64,000 nt of DNA from positions 89,140-153,139 of the forward strand of contig NZ_FNOV01000009.1 of NCBI RefSeq assembly GCF_900107135.1, written 5' to 3'. A program made the position numbers and the translations under genes. Numbering within the stretch: the stretch's first letter is position 1; each line of letters opens with the position of its first letter. This DNA comes from Hymenobacter psychrophilus. Its GTDB lineage: Bacteria > Bacteroidota > Bacteroidia > Cytophagales > Hymenobacteraceae. The notes under the pieces are model-generated. The model made no database searches, was not told where the DNA came from, and saw nothing but the letters and a program-made list of their open reading frames with translations. This document shows positions 51,601 to 61,821 of the stretch, one piece after another.

Positions 51601-52505
51601 GAGTTGCCGGCCGCCGTGCCCACGTTATAAGCGCCCGCCGAAATCCGCAACAAGCCGCTTACAGTGGCCGAGCCGGTCTGGCCTGCCACCGTAAAATTGG
51701 AGTTGTTCAGCCAGAAGCCGCCAGTGGCCGGAATAACATAGGACGCCGCGTTGCCAAATACCTTGTTGCTGATAGTCGCCGTGCCCGAAATTTTCAGGGT
51801 GCCGGTCATGTCGTCGGCCGGCGTAGCGCCCGTGGTGCGCGTCAGCAGAAACCCGTCGCCGGTGCTCGTGCTGCCTTTCACCGACAGCGTGGGCAGGTCC
51901 AGTTCTACTACGTCGGCCCGCACTGCTTTGGCCAGCGTCAGGCTTTGCAGGTCGGTGATACCCGAACCGCCGAACGTAGCATTGCCCGCGCCGGTGAAGC
52001 GCAAGTCGGAACCAATGGCGGGGTCGGCGCTCAGGTCGAGCGTGCCGTTGTTGGTTACGTTGCCGCCCACTGCTAGGCTGTAGCTGGTAGTGGCCGAATT
52101 GAGCAGCGAGCCGGTGGCGGCTACCGTTAGCGAAGCCGCACTGGCTGCCACGTCGAGCGTTACCGTTGCGCCCGCCACAATGGTCACATCGTCGGTAGCC
52201 GTTGGCACGGTGCCACCCACCCAGGAGGCGGGGTCGCTCCAGTTACCGCCCGTGGCGGTGGAGGAAATGGCGGCCAGTGGCGCGCGGCGCGCACGTCGGG
52301 GCGCAACGACTGGAGCCGCAACCTGGACCGATGGTGCGGGCAGCGTTACGCGGGTGGCTGTTTCGACTGGCTTAAGCAGCGGACGCTGCTGAGCACTGGT
52401 AGGCAGCGCCGGCAACAGGCCCAGCGTTAGCAGCAGCGCCGGCCGCCAGCCAGCCAGCAGCTGTACGGCCGGCGTGGCCGGCGAAGAAAGTAAGGTTTTT
52501 GCCAT
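48612..52505 (-). CDS. Large secreted protein with T9SS sorting domain
   Basis: 1297 residues from ATG 52505. The signal region LLAGWRPALLLTLGLLPALPTSAQ is preceded by a long n-region. Residues about 80-800 are Thr/Ser/Gly/Ala-rich beta-helix-like sequence starting with GGNWSDPASWVGGTVPTATDD, a segment typical of Bacteroidota surface proteins. Near-identical PKD-like repeats lie at about 890-1130. The last 75 residues form a type A sorting domain (SLQLYPNPTTDGLLTVKL, then GVYVLKARTEGGLDVRRIVKQ), so the protein should be exported by type IX secretion. Probably a surface adhesin or matrix protein. Confidence 0.88.
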   Translation of the reverse strand: MAKTLLSSPATPAVQLLAGWRPALLLTLGLLPALPTSAQQRPLLKPVETATRVTLPAPSVQVAAPVVAPRRARRAPLAAISSTATGGNWSDPASWVGGTVPTATDDVTIVAGATVTLDVAASAASLTVAATGSLLNSATTSYSLAVGGNVTNNGTLDLSADPAIGSDLRFTGAGNATFGGSGITDLQSLTLAKAVRADVVELDLPTLSVKGSTSTGDGFLLTRTTGATPADDMTGTLKISGTATISNKVFGNAASYVIPATGGFWLNNSNFTVAGQTGSATVSGLLRISAGAYNVGTAAGNSLTLGTASVLTVEGGVLTSAGRVTSFTSATAAAATTFTLSGGTINVANVGNASGTPSFGINGVSNVSGGVINLVQRSTATTPLDYYVAGTYNFTGGTVNVGTAATATNFDFRIRGSFPNLTVDNTTNPKSALMQGQTNVYGTTLVTAGATLNLNGQLLLQFGATIANNGTLTGTAANSTIYFAGSVPQTVGGTGIFTTIRSLTLDNDGGGLTLNVPLVVTRVNLFTGNLNGTSNLTIGDGSAIFFAVQIGVTGNTTTSGSFTSAPTFNIGNGGYQLIYNSETTNRTTGLEVPTNRLTDVVVINNPSGVTVAGGNLLVGGSTTSSLVLTNGILTTSAANTVIIGSAAPVIPTGSAISYVNGPLGLFVNSTTAVNRTFAVGDAAGWRPVVVTGITTTASQLFTATVVKAATGGTLSGGLSSLNPTRYVRLQNSAALPATARMQLSYGTDDVLGAPATTVVAQAATAGGSYASLGGAPATVPTTGIISTQDLTPGNDFFVLANTEGGTLTSSVAAVCAGSNTGTITLTGNTGTVTGYEADSGNGFVAVAGTNTGSTYTFTNLTVTTTFRAVLTTADGRTVYSAPVTVTVNPATTATFTYASATFCQSGTNPTPTITGTAGGTFSSTTGLVINATTGVIDLAASTTGTYVVTYSVGGNCPSSATFSVTVTAPATAGFSYASTAFCTSNTGTRVPVLTTGATAGTFSSTTGLSLDAATGAITPGTSTPGTYVVTNTVAASGGCATVTATFSVTITAPATAGFSYASANYCVGATNPSPVLATGASAGTFSSTTGLVISATGVINLSTSTAGTYVVTNTVAASGACAAVTATFSVTINARPAQPTVSVQYNGPVTTLTSSAATGNQWLLNGTAIAGATNPTYVVNSAAQLGSYTVTTTNAAGCTSLPSAPLVVTSSSQPLAGSSLQLYPNPTTDGLLTVKLGGYNKAVELTVYNAVGQQVRTLSVPAGRLEQPLDLSQLPNGVYVLKARTEGGLDVRRIVKQ
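49107..49840 (-). repeat. Three in-gene PKD-like repeats of about 240 bp
   Basis: Three successive copies, each with FSYAS or FTYAS, a Cys, GTFSSTTGL and GTYVVT, spaced about 235-250 bp apart. The Cys pair per repeat (for example FCTSN and GGCATVT) may form disulphides. DNA similarity is high, so copy number may vary between strains. Confidence 0.82.
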
Positions 52506-53512
52506 GCAGACAAATGGGAAAATGGGAGAAAGGAATACGCCGTCGGCCAACCGGCCGCCGGTAAACTATTGCCGGCTCACGCAGCGCTACCCGGGCTTAG
52601 CGGGCGGCCACAACGGAACTGCTGCCCGCCAATTTGATTGGCGGGCGAAAGGTGAATGGGTGAGAGGTGCTGAATTGTACTAAGCCAATCGGCGATAAGT
52701 AATGTGGATAGGGGCTTAAACTTGCCCAATATCCGGATTATAATGTGTTCTACAACTATTGCTTTACGATTGATTGCGTATTTTTTTTGGGCTTATTGAG
52801 AAGGCTGCCGTTAACTGCGCCCGCAAGTTGTCAGATCTGTCAGAAAACGGCTCTTACGCCTAACTATTAGTGTTTTGTCGGCACCAGTTGATGCTCATTG
52901 CAGCGCTGCCATGCGCCGGTGCCGTTCGGGACTGGACTCCGCCAGCGTTCCGTCTGTGCGAAGAGGAAATCAGTGGCCCGACCAAAGGACGCCGCCGCCG
53001 GATTTATTCGCAGCAGAATGGTTCGGGGCTTCCGGTTGTAAATAGGATATTTAGGCGGTGTTAGCATTGGAGAAAAATCCTATATTGCCCCTGTTTCTTG
53101 ATCTGTGTTGCTCTGCTCAATTAGCGCGGCGGTTCCGCTAAAGCTCATTTTTCAGACGGTTTCGACCCAAAGTTCTTATAGCCTCGCCAATGCTGTCTTC
53201 AAGTAGAAGCTGCGCAGTCATTATCTTTAAAACAATACGCCCAAGTGGTCATCAGCTTCTATGGCCGGCCGCAGGGGGAAGGGCGCATCCGGATAGCCGC
53301 CGGCCGCCCCAGGTTGTTACCTGAAGGCTCATCAGTGGCGGTGACAGTACCAACTCCACGGCATGATTGTCGACCAGCAAGGGCCGCGTGTTGGCGCCAT
53401 CCTGCTTGCGCCATCCCCGATTCCAGGCTACGAAACAGGCAAGCCGGCGGCGCTTTTCAACCGGCCCACTGTTCAGTACAAAACGGTTCCCAACGTTCCT
53501 ACCACATAACCT
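52506..53512. other. 1-kb intergenic region without a recognisable gene
   Basis: No open frame here has family similarity or a good start; short frames on both strands overlap each other. Composition shifts: GC-rich to about 52,690, then AT-rich to 52,870 with a run of eight T at 52782-52789, mixed after that. It separates divergent genes (48612-52505 minus, 53513-54085 plus), so long 5' leaders or an unrecognised RNA are possible. No palindrome of the main family is present. Confidence 0.6.
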
Positions 53513-54085
53513 ATGCGTTTCTGCCTGTTGCTTATCCTACTGCTTTGGGCCGCCAGTGCAGGCCACGCGCAAACCAGTATCAGCCCCCAACTTTCGCTCC
53601 CAGCCAACCCGGCCGCTGCCCTGGCTGCCTCCCCCGATGCGGGCGCGGTGCTGCTCTTTAATGGCTGGTACCTGCCCCGCTACCAGCCCCGTGCGGGTGT
53701 GGCCGATACCACCGGGGCGTTGCTGAGCCTTTTTCGCAAGCGCCGCTATGCTGGCTGGCTGTACTCCGTACCACTTATTGCCGGGCTGTCGCTCACCTTC
53801 CCGCTCTCCTCGACTGACCGCTACGGCCAAACCCATGTAGCTGACGAGGCCATTTCGCCTCCACTGGGCGTTGTGGTTCTGGTGGGTACCGTGGCCGGTT
53901 TCATTGCCCACGCCGCTAAGTTCAATAAGGCCCACCTGCTGGCCACCGCTAAGGCCTACGTCGCCGGTCAGCCGGTTCCGGCCAAATACCGCAGCCAGCT
54001 AAACGACCGCCATTTTGCCGAGGCTGCCTACCTGCGCGAAGTTCTGCGGCAGCAAATGGGCCCCGAGCAACCAGTGCGACCATAG
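53513..54085 (+). CDS. Envelope protein with one copy of an unrecognised 'DT-LF-RR' domain
   Basis: 190 residues. Signal peptide MRFCLLLILLLWAASAGHAQ. From residue 65 on: DTTGALLSLFRKRRYAGW, two hydrophobic segments (about 82-98 and 115-132), then YVAGQPVPAKYRSQLNDRHF. The same order of motifs (DT-x4-LF-x-RR-x-G, hydrophobic pair, AGQPxPxKxR) is found twice in the gene at 56425. I know no named family for it. Probably a small envelope membrane protein. Confidence 0.7.
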   Translation: MRFCLLLILLLWAASAGHAQTSISPQLSLPANPAAALAASPDAGAVLLFNGWYLPRYQPRAGVADTTGALLSLFRKRRYAGWLYSVPLIAGLSLTFPLSSTDRYGQTHVADEAISPPLGVVVLVGTVAGFIAHAAKFNKAHLLATAKAYVAGQPVPAKYRSQLNDRHFAEAAYLREVLRQQMGPEQPVRP

Positions 54086-54200
54086 GCACCGGAGGCGACG
54101 GTTTCTTTCGCAGCCAGCGGCGCCTGGCATAACTAATAGAGTGCTTTGGAGTTGCTAACCTACCGGGGCTTGCTATCCGGCAGCACCCGAAGCAACTGCC

Positions 54201-54551
54201 ATGGACACTTTAGTTATTCTTGCGCAACTTATTATTGCGGCCTCCATTATTATTGTATGGGTTTTTCGGTTCGATAATATTGTGCTGGAATTCAAACAGT
54301 ACGGCCTGCCCGATTTAGTGCGTAATATGGTTGGCGCTACCAAAATAGCCCTGGCCACGTTGCTGGTGGCGGGCATCTGGTACCCGCAGCTAGTGCTGGT
54401 GCCGGCCCTGCTGATGGCCGCGCTGATGGTATGTGCGCAGTTGGCCCACATTAAAGTGCGCAACCCGTTCATCAAGTACGTGCCGTCGTTTGTGCTGCTG
54501 CTACTGTCGCTTTTCGTGGCTGCCGCGCATGCCGGACTGATTAACGCATGA
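54201..54551 (+). CDS. DoxX-like membrane protein, first of a pair
   Basis: 116 residues and four transmembrane segments. Conserved DoxX-like parts are FRFDNIVLEFKQYGLPDLVRNMVGATKIALATLLVAGIW (in parts). The segment IVLEFKQYGLPD corresponds to LQEEFKRFGLAK in the next gene, so the two are paralogues. The start of the second gene overlaps this stop (ATGA), implying coupled translation and perhaps a heteromer. Function of this DoxX branch is unknown. Confidence 0.83.
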   Translation: MDTLVILAQLIIAASIIIVWVFRFDNIVLEFKQYGLPDLVRNMVGATKIALATLLVAGIWYPQLVLVPALLMAALMVCAQLAHIKVRNPFIKYVPSFVLLLLSLFVAAAHAGLINA

Positions 54552-54898
54552 GCACGTTCACACTGCTGCTCATCTGGCTTTCCAGCCTGTCGTTCCTGGG
54601 CTACGGAATAGGCTACTTCGTGTCCCCCAAGCTTCAGGAGGAATTCAAGCGCTTTGGGTTGGCCAAATTCGGCCCTCTTACGGGCGCGCTGGAAATCCTG
54701 GGGGCCGTGGGGCTGCTGCTGGGCCTCTGGGTGCCGCTGATTCTGCTGCTCGCCTCCGCGGGCCTCACGCTGCTGATGCTGCTGGGGTTTGGCGTCCGGC
54801 TGAAGATAAAGGACGGCTTCTGGGCCTCACTGCCATCGTTCCTGTTCATGCTGTTGAATGCCTACATCTTCTACGAGGCGCTGCGGGTGTACCAGTAG
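54548..54898 (+). CDS. DoxX-like membrane protein, second of a pair
   Basis: 116 residues and four transmembrane segments, same length as its neighbour. LGYGIGYFVSPKLQEEFKRFGLAKFGPLTGALEILGAVGLLLGLW (in parts) is a typical DoxX-like core. Overlaps the preceding stop codon by four bases and is followed by a terminator, which makes a two-gene operon. Molecular role unknown. Confidence 0.84.
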   Translation: MSTFTLLLIWLSSLSFLGYGIGYFVSPKLQEEFKRFGLAKFGPLTGALEILGAVGLLLGLWVPLILLLASAGLTLLMLLGFGVRLKIKDGFWASLPSFLFMLLNAYIFYEALRVYQ

Positions 54899-54926
54899 GC
54901 GGAGGGCTGTGGCTGCTTAGGCTCAC

Positions 54927-54964
54927 AAAAAGCCCCGCCGGCACAAGGCCGACGGGGCTTTTTG
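54927..54964. terminator. Bidirectional terminator, AGCCCCGCCGGCACAA type
   Basis: AAAAAGCCCCG..CGGGGCTTTTT with an inner CGGC/GCCG stem. Shares the sequence AAAAAGCCCCGCCGGCACAA with the terminator at 57366. Serves the DoxX pair and the convergent lipoprotein gene. Confidence 0.85.
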
Positions 54965-54981
54965 TGGAGCCGCAGTGCCGT

Positions 54982-55989
54982 TTAAAACTTGGCCTTCGTG
55001 ATGGCAAACCGTGGCGAGGTGGCTTGGTAGGGATAGAGCACGTAAGCATCCGCATCGCTGCGGCGCGTAATAGTCGTTGGGCTTACCGGGCCAGTAGCGA
55101 AACTGCCGCTGGCCGTAGTACTGGCCCAGCCATCAGTGCTCGTCAGGCGGAACACGGTAGTCTGGCTACCCGACACGAGCAGCAGGGTTTGCGGGTTGAG
55201 CAGCAGCAGGCCATCGGCTCCCACCAGACTTTGAGTGGTGGTGACGCGCGTGAATGTTTTAGGGGTAGCAAGCGGCACCTTGAACAACGTGCCGTCGTTG
55301 GCCTTGGCCACAATTAGATAACCGTCGGGATGAAACACCAGACCATTCAGGCCGAAGCCGGTGCCACCGCTTAGTTGCGGGTCTTCCAGAAATACAGAGG
55401 CTGTGCCCTGCAAGTCAACCTTATAGATGATGGGCGCGAAGCTGTCGGTGATGTAGGCATTACCCTGGGCGTCCACGGCAATATCGTTGGCAAAGTGGTT
55501 GACACCCGGGCGCAGCGCCCCCAGATCAATGTAGGAGGTGAGACTGCCCGTGCTGGCGTTGAAAATGGCCAAAGCAGCCAGTTTGCGCAGGGTAGCGGCC
55601 GAGGTGCGCGTAGCATTACCCCCGGCGTCGGACACGGCGGCCAGCAAGCGGTTCCGGCTGGCGTCGAGGTGCAAGCCAATGGTGGAAACCAGGCGTGCGT
55701 CGTCGGCCAACTGCGTGTAGGTGCTGTCGTCCTTCACGGTGCCAATGCGGCCCTGCGTGCGCGAGCTCACGATAAACCGCTTGTTGGCCTCATCCCACTG
55801 AATACCCTCGGGATGCAAAGCGGCCTGCCGTACCGTCAGGAATTCGGGGGAGGCGGGGGCGGTTACCATGTCGTCGTCGTCGGAGCAGCCGGGCAGTACG
55901 GTGGCCAGGCCGATGGCCAGTATGGCGAGCCGCAAAAAGCGCGGTAGCGTCAATCGGCGGGCAGGGTTGATCGGAAGCAGGTGAGCCAT
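54982..55989 (-). CDS. Surface-type lipoprotein with beta-propeller (SMP-30/NHL-like)
   Basis: 335 residues. The lipoprotein signal ends TVLPGC, followed by SDDDD. Such acidic residues after the lipid Cys act as a surface-export signal in Bacteroidota, so it is likely exposed on the cell surface. The rest has repeated four-stranded blades with sequences such as HPEGIQWDEANKRFIVSS, NDIAVDAQGNAYITDSF and GLNGLVFHPDGYLIVA, as in SMP-30/gluconolactonase-like propellers. The Asn and Asp metal ligands seem partly present. Substrate unknown. Confidence 0.87.
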   Translation of the reverse strand: MAHLLPINPARRLTLPRFLRLAILAIGLATVLPGCSDDDDMVTAPASPEFLTVRQAALHPEGIQWDEANKRFIVSSRTQGRIGTVKDDSTYTQLADDARLVSTIGLHLDASRNRLLAAVSDAGGNATRTSAATLRKLAALAIFNASTGSLTSYIDLGALRPGVNHFANDIAVDAQGNAYITDSFAPIIYKVDLQGTASVFLEDPQLSGGTGFGLNGLVFHPDGYLIVAKANDGTLFKVPLATPKTFTRVTTTQSLVGADGLLLLNPQTLLLVSGSQTTVFRLTSTDGWASTTASGSFATGPVSPTTITRRSDADAYVLYPYQATSPRFAITKAKF

Positions 55990-56389
55990 TGAGCAAAGGT
56001 TACGTACTGATTTACAGTGAGCCAGGTATACGGGTTGCCACCCAAAAAGGATAACGCCCCCGGATGTTTATATGACGTGCATACGGGCCGCGCAACTTGC
56101 GGGGAGGGTGTAGCCGCTAGCTGCTGCAGGTATTCTGAGGTCAACACCGCCGCGCTCCGGCGGTGCGGACGGGCGTGCTTTGTTGGTTCGTTGCTTGAGG
56201 CAGAGGCCGCCAACAAGTTTGCCGGCTTTCTAGGTTGGGCGAAGACACCGCGGCCGAATGGGCGGCGGCGGACCCCGGCAGCGACGGTGGGCCAGGAGCG
56301 GTTGGTGCCACTATTCGCACTGAGGTGGCGGTTTGGCAGTTGTGGCATAAGTGAGGCGATAGGGGATACTGTGCTTTTCGCACAACAGG
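55990..56389. other. Intergenic region between divergent genes
   Basis: About 400 bases upstream of the lipoprotein gene and of the two-domain gene. An open plus-strand frame runs through it, but codons 56017-56424 show no protein-like pattern. Apart from the TATATTTG element at its right end I see no repeat or RNA. Confidence 0.55.
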
Positions 56390-56397
56390 TATATTTG
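56390..56397 (+). promoter_or_regulatory. -7 promoter element of the 56425 gene
   Basis: TATATTTG, exact TAnnTTTG, 27 bases before the ATG at 56425. No clear -33 TTG. Confidence 0.5.
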
Positions 56398-56424
56398 CCC
56401 GTTTCCTATGTGGCCTCCCGCTTT

Positions 56425-57363
56425 ATGACTAGATACCTATTCCATTTTTTTGGCCTCCTGAGCCTGACCCTGCTGCTGCTGCTCAGCCCCAACGCCGAAG
56501 CCCAGCAGTATCCCTCACCGGCTTCCCGCATCCCCTACGTATCCCTGGATTCGCCGTCCGGCTTCACCCGGGCGGATACCGCCCGTGCCATCCGGCGCCT
56601 GTTCCGAAGCCGGCGCGGGGGAGGCATTGGCTGGCTGGCGTTGGGCACAAGTAGTATACTCGCTTCGACCCTGCCGGCTCAGCAGTCTACCAGTGCGGGC
56701 GTCTGGACGCCTGGGGTAGCGGCGGGTTCCGCTTTTATGCTCATCGGGCTGAATAAACGCATTCAGTTCCGCCCCGGCCAGGAGCAGCAGGTATTGCGCG
56801 AACTGGCAGCTACCGGCCGACTCGCTCCCAACATAGCGCGTCGTTTGCGGGGTAAATTCAAGGTTACGAAAGGAATTGCTTCTGACTACAATCCCTTGCT
56901 GGCGGAAGGTGTAGCACCTGCAATTGCCCCCACCAGCGCGCCGCCGCCATCCGATACCACCCAGGTTCAGGTCGCGGGCCTGCCGCAACAACTCGGCACC
57001 TCTACTGCGCCTGCCCTGGCGCAGGAAATGGCCTATTCCGATACATTACGCGCAATTTCCCGGCTGTTTGAGCGTCGTCGCCGGGGTGGTGGAGTGTGGG
57101 CCGGCGGCGGCTTAAGCAGCGCCCTGGTATTAGCCGTCAGCCTGGCCAGCCCCAATGCCGACGCTGGCTCTGTAAGCGGTGGTGGCCTGGCAGCACTTTT
57201 GGGAGGGTTTGTTGTTGCTCCGGTTGCCATCGGCATTGCGAATTTTAGCGCTTACAATCCCCAACGGCAGGAAGAGGTCGAACGGAACTACCGCGCTGGC
57301 CAGCCGCTGCCAAAGAAACTCCGGGACAGATTAAAAAAGAAGGATTTACAGCCCTACGATTAA
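56425..57363 (+). CDS. Envelope protein with two copies of the 'DT-LF-RR' domain
   Basis: 312 residues from ATG 56425, giving the signal peptide MTRYLFHFFGLLSLTLLLLL. Copy 1 (about 51-144) starts DTARAIRRLFRSRRGGGIGW and ends ATGRLAPNIARRLRGKF. Copy 2 (about 206-308) starts DTLRAISRLFERRRRGGGVW and ends RAGQPLPKKLRDRLKKK. Each has two hydrophobic stretches in the middle. A Pro/Ala-rich linker joins them. The single-copy relative is at 53513. Family not recognised; probably an inner-membrane or envelope protein. Confidence 0.72.
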   Translation: MTRYLFHFFGLLSLTLLLLLSPNAEAQQYPSPASRIPYVSLDSPSGFTRADTARAIRRLFRSRRGGGIGWLALGTSSILASTLPAQQSTSAGVWTPGVAAGSAFMLIGLNKRIQFRPGQEQQVLRELAATGRLAPNIARRLRGKFKVTKGIASDYNPLLAEGVAPAIAPTSAPPPSDTTQVQVAGLPQQLGTSTAPALAQEMAYSDTLRAISRLFERRRRGGGVWAGGGLSSALVLAVSLASPNADAGSVSGGGLAALLGGFVVAPVAIGIANFSAYNPQRQEEVERNYRAGQPLPKKLRDRLKKKDLQPYD

Positions 57364-57365
57364 CC

Positions 57366-57401
57366 AAAAAGCCCCGCCGGCACAATGCCAGCGGGGCTTT
57401 C
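57366..57401. terminator. Bidirectional terminator, AGCCCCGCCGGCACAA type
   Basis: AAAGCCCCGC..GCGGGGCTTT with an inner GGCA/TGCC stem. Near copy of the terminator at 54927. Serves the 56425 gene and clpB. Confidence 0.85.
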
Positions 57402-57423
57402 CCATTCACAAACAAACCAAAAC

Positions 57424-60039
<2,616 letters not shown>

Positions 60040-60228
60040 TTTGGTTAGTCGCTAGTTGGGTGCTTCGGGTGAGGAAGTGGCTACGAAGGGACTAGCAAAT
60101 GGGGTGCGCAAGTGGTTTTTCGGACTTTTTGGCGAATATTACGAATGTTCAGAAAATAAATCAGTCAGAATGACATTGTATTTATTGCTTCCGTAGAATA
60201 AATCTCATACATTCAGAAATCTCTTTTT

Positions 60229-61098
60229 ATGTCAACTAATTCTAAAAAGCATCATTATCTTCCTCAATTCTATCTAAGAGGTTTCACTGATGAAAAAGGA
60301 TTCTTTACTGTTTATGATAAGAAATTAGATATATTTAGACGAAGCCGGCCTGAAAACAATTTCTATGAGAAGAATAAAAACTTAATCGATATACATGGGG
60401 AGAAAAGTCTCTTTATTGAAAATATGTATTCTCATTTAGAATCTACGTTAGCCCCCGTTGTTGCTTTGATAGAGAATTCCAGTCATAAAGACAGGATTTT
60501 GAGTTCTGATATAATAGTTAGACTTAAGTTCTTTGTCGAAATAATGAGATGGCGTAATCCTGCTTTAGACGATGTATATAAGACCATTGTTCGGCGAATG
60601 AAAATCGAGGATTTTGGTTTGAATGTAGTTAGTAATAACGAGGAGAAATCCAAGGAAATCGAAGAGATTATGATGCAAGAGCCTGTAGTATGGCAAATGC
60701 TACGTCCATTTATGGCTGCAATGGGTCTAGGCTCTATGACTAACGAATCCTATGATGCCAACAAATGGAATATAACTTATCAGGAAGGAGGATTTCCTAT
60801 TCTTGGCGATTTCCCTATCATATTTAATCCTGCTACTATTGCTGATAATATTAATGGTGAATTTATATTTCCATTGTCATCGCAAAGAACAGTTATTTAT
60901 TCAAAAACTAATGGCCTTAAACAGTTGCCTGACATGTTTTCTATCGATAAAGACCTTGCTCAGATACATCTCGCTAAAAGATTTGTGTGTTGTAAGAGAG
61001 GAGAATATTTAAAATTTATGATTAGCTTATATAAAAAAGACAAACATGAGTTTACAGATAAATTTTTCGAAAATATATTCTTAGCTGTTAATAGATAG
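60229..61098 (+). CDS. DUF4238 family protein, AT-rich
   Basis: 289 residues with the DUF4238 hallmark KKHHYLPQFYLRGFTDEKG near the N terminus and a second conserved part around ILGDFPIIFNP. No signal peptide or membrane segment. The gene and its flanks (60120-61140) are very AT-rich compared with clpB, which points to recent horizontal gain. DUF4238 proteins have unknown biochemistry and often sit in variable genome islands, sometimes with defence genes. Here the next genes are a VapBC-type module. Confidence 0.86.
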   Translation: MSTNSKKHHYLPQFYLRGFTDEKGFFTVYDKKLDIFRRSRPENNFYEKNKNLIDIHGEKSLFIENMYSHLESTLAPVVALIENSSHKDRILSSDIIVRLKFFVEIMRWRNPALDDVYKTIVRRMKIEDFGLNVVSNNEEKSKEIEEIMMQEPVVWQMLRPFMAAMGLGSMTNESYDANKWNITYQEGGFPILGDFPIIFNPATIADNINGEFIFPLSSQRTVIYSKTNGLKQLPDMFSIDKDLAQIHLAKRFVCCKRGEYLKFMISLYKKDKHEFTDKFFENIFLAVNR

Positions 61099-61324
61099 TT
61101 AATATAGATAGAAATTACATGCTGAATAATACCAATAACAGGTGGGACATGGATTACATATTGCCAGTCTATTTCCCTGCCCGTCCGCCTGCCGCCCAGC
61201 TCCGCGAAGTGGCAACTGTTGCAAGTGGCTAGGGAGGGGGCAAAGTACAGATGCTAAACTAGGGCAGAATCCTGAGCTTCGCCTAGGTGGCGGGTATGGC
61301 GGGCGGCGGTGGCGGCCATGGGGC

Positions 61325-61359
61325 AGAAGCTCTAGTTTCTTCAGCGGCGGGGGCAGCGG
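61325..61359. repeat. Left direct repeat flanking the vapBC module
   Basis: AGAAGCT (61325-61331), an 11-base gap, then AGCGGCGGGGGCAGCGG (61343-61359). The same order recurs at 62176-62212. The stretch 61099-61324 between DUF4238 and this repeat is AT-rich at first, then G-rich, and holds no gene I can support. Confidence 0.7.
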
Positions 61360-61371
61360 GCGGGGGGGCGG

Positions 61372-61821
61372 TTACTTTGCGTTGACCGATTCGTCGGCGG
61401 CCTGCTGCTCGGCAACCCAGTCTTCCAAGGCAAGGCCTAGTATATCAGCAAAATGCCGCGTGTTGCGCGTTACCAACGTCAGCCCAAATGCCAGCGCCGT
61501 GCTGCCAATGAGCATATCGAACTCGCCTTGTAGCCGACCGATGCGCTTCAACTGTGCTTTTTGCGCCGCATAAGTTTCTAGAACGTCTGCAAGGGCCAGC
61601 CGGCGGGTTTTGGGAAAGAGACGCAGAAACTTGTCTAGTTTCAGGCGGTTGCTGGCCTGCCGGTCAGGGGCGCTATTGGCGATGCCATAGAGCAATTCAG
61701 CAATCGTCAGTTCACTGATGAAGCAGTTGCGTAGGCCCACTTGTTCGACCTTGTTATCAAGGTCGAAGTCGCCCTTCATCAAGTGGATGCAGATATTAGT
61801 ATCGAGCAGATAGCGGCTCAT
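61372..61821 (-). CDS. PIN-domain ribonuclease toxin, VapC-like
   Basis: 149 residues. PIN acidic site: SRYLLDTNICIHLMKG (Asp7), SELTIAELLYGI (Glu about 42), then DMLIGSTALAFGLTLVTRNTRHFADI (in parts) with Asp about 102. Typical VapC length with a short tail. The ATG overlaps the stop of the upstream small gene by four bases, so the two form a toxin-antitoxin operon. The target RNA is not predictable. Confidence 0.9.
   Translation of the reverse strand: MSRYLLDTNICIHLMKGDFDLDNKVEQVGLRNCFISELTIAELLYGIANSAPDRQASNRLKLDKFLRLFPKTRRLALADVLETYAAQKAQLKRIGRLQGEFDMLIGSTALAFGLTLVTRNTRHFADILGLALEDWVAEQQAADESVNAK

Noticed and set aside
53245..53661. Plus-strand open frame starting before the 53513 gene
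   Set aside because: Different frame from the signal-peptide gene, overlaps it, and no protein-like sequence is visible.
61343..61373. Dense G tracts that could form a G-quadruplex
   Set aside because: The tracts are explained by the direct repeat and a G-rich stretch. Nothing next to them suggests a regulated structure.
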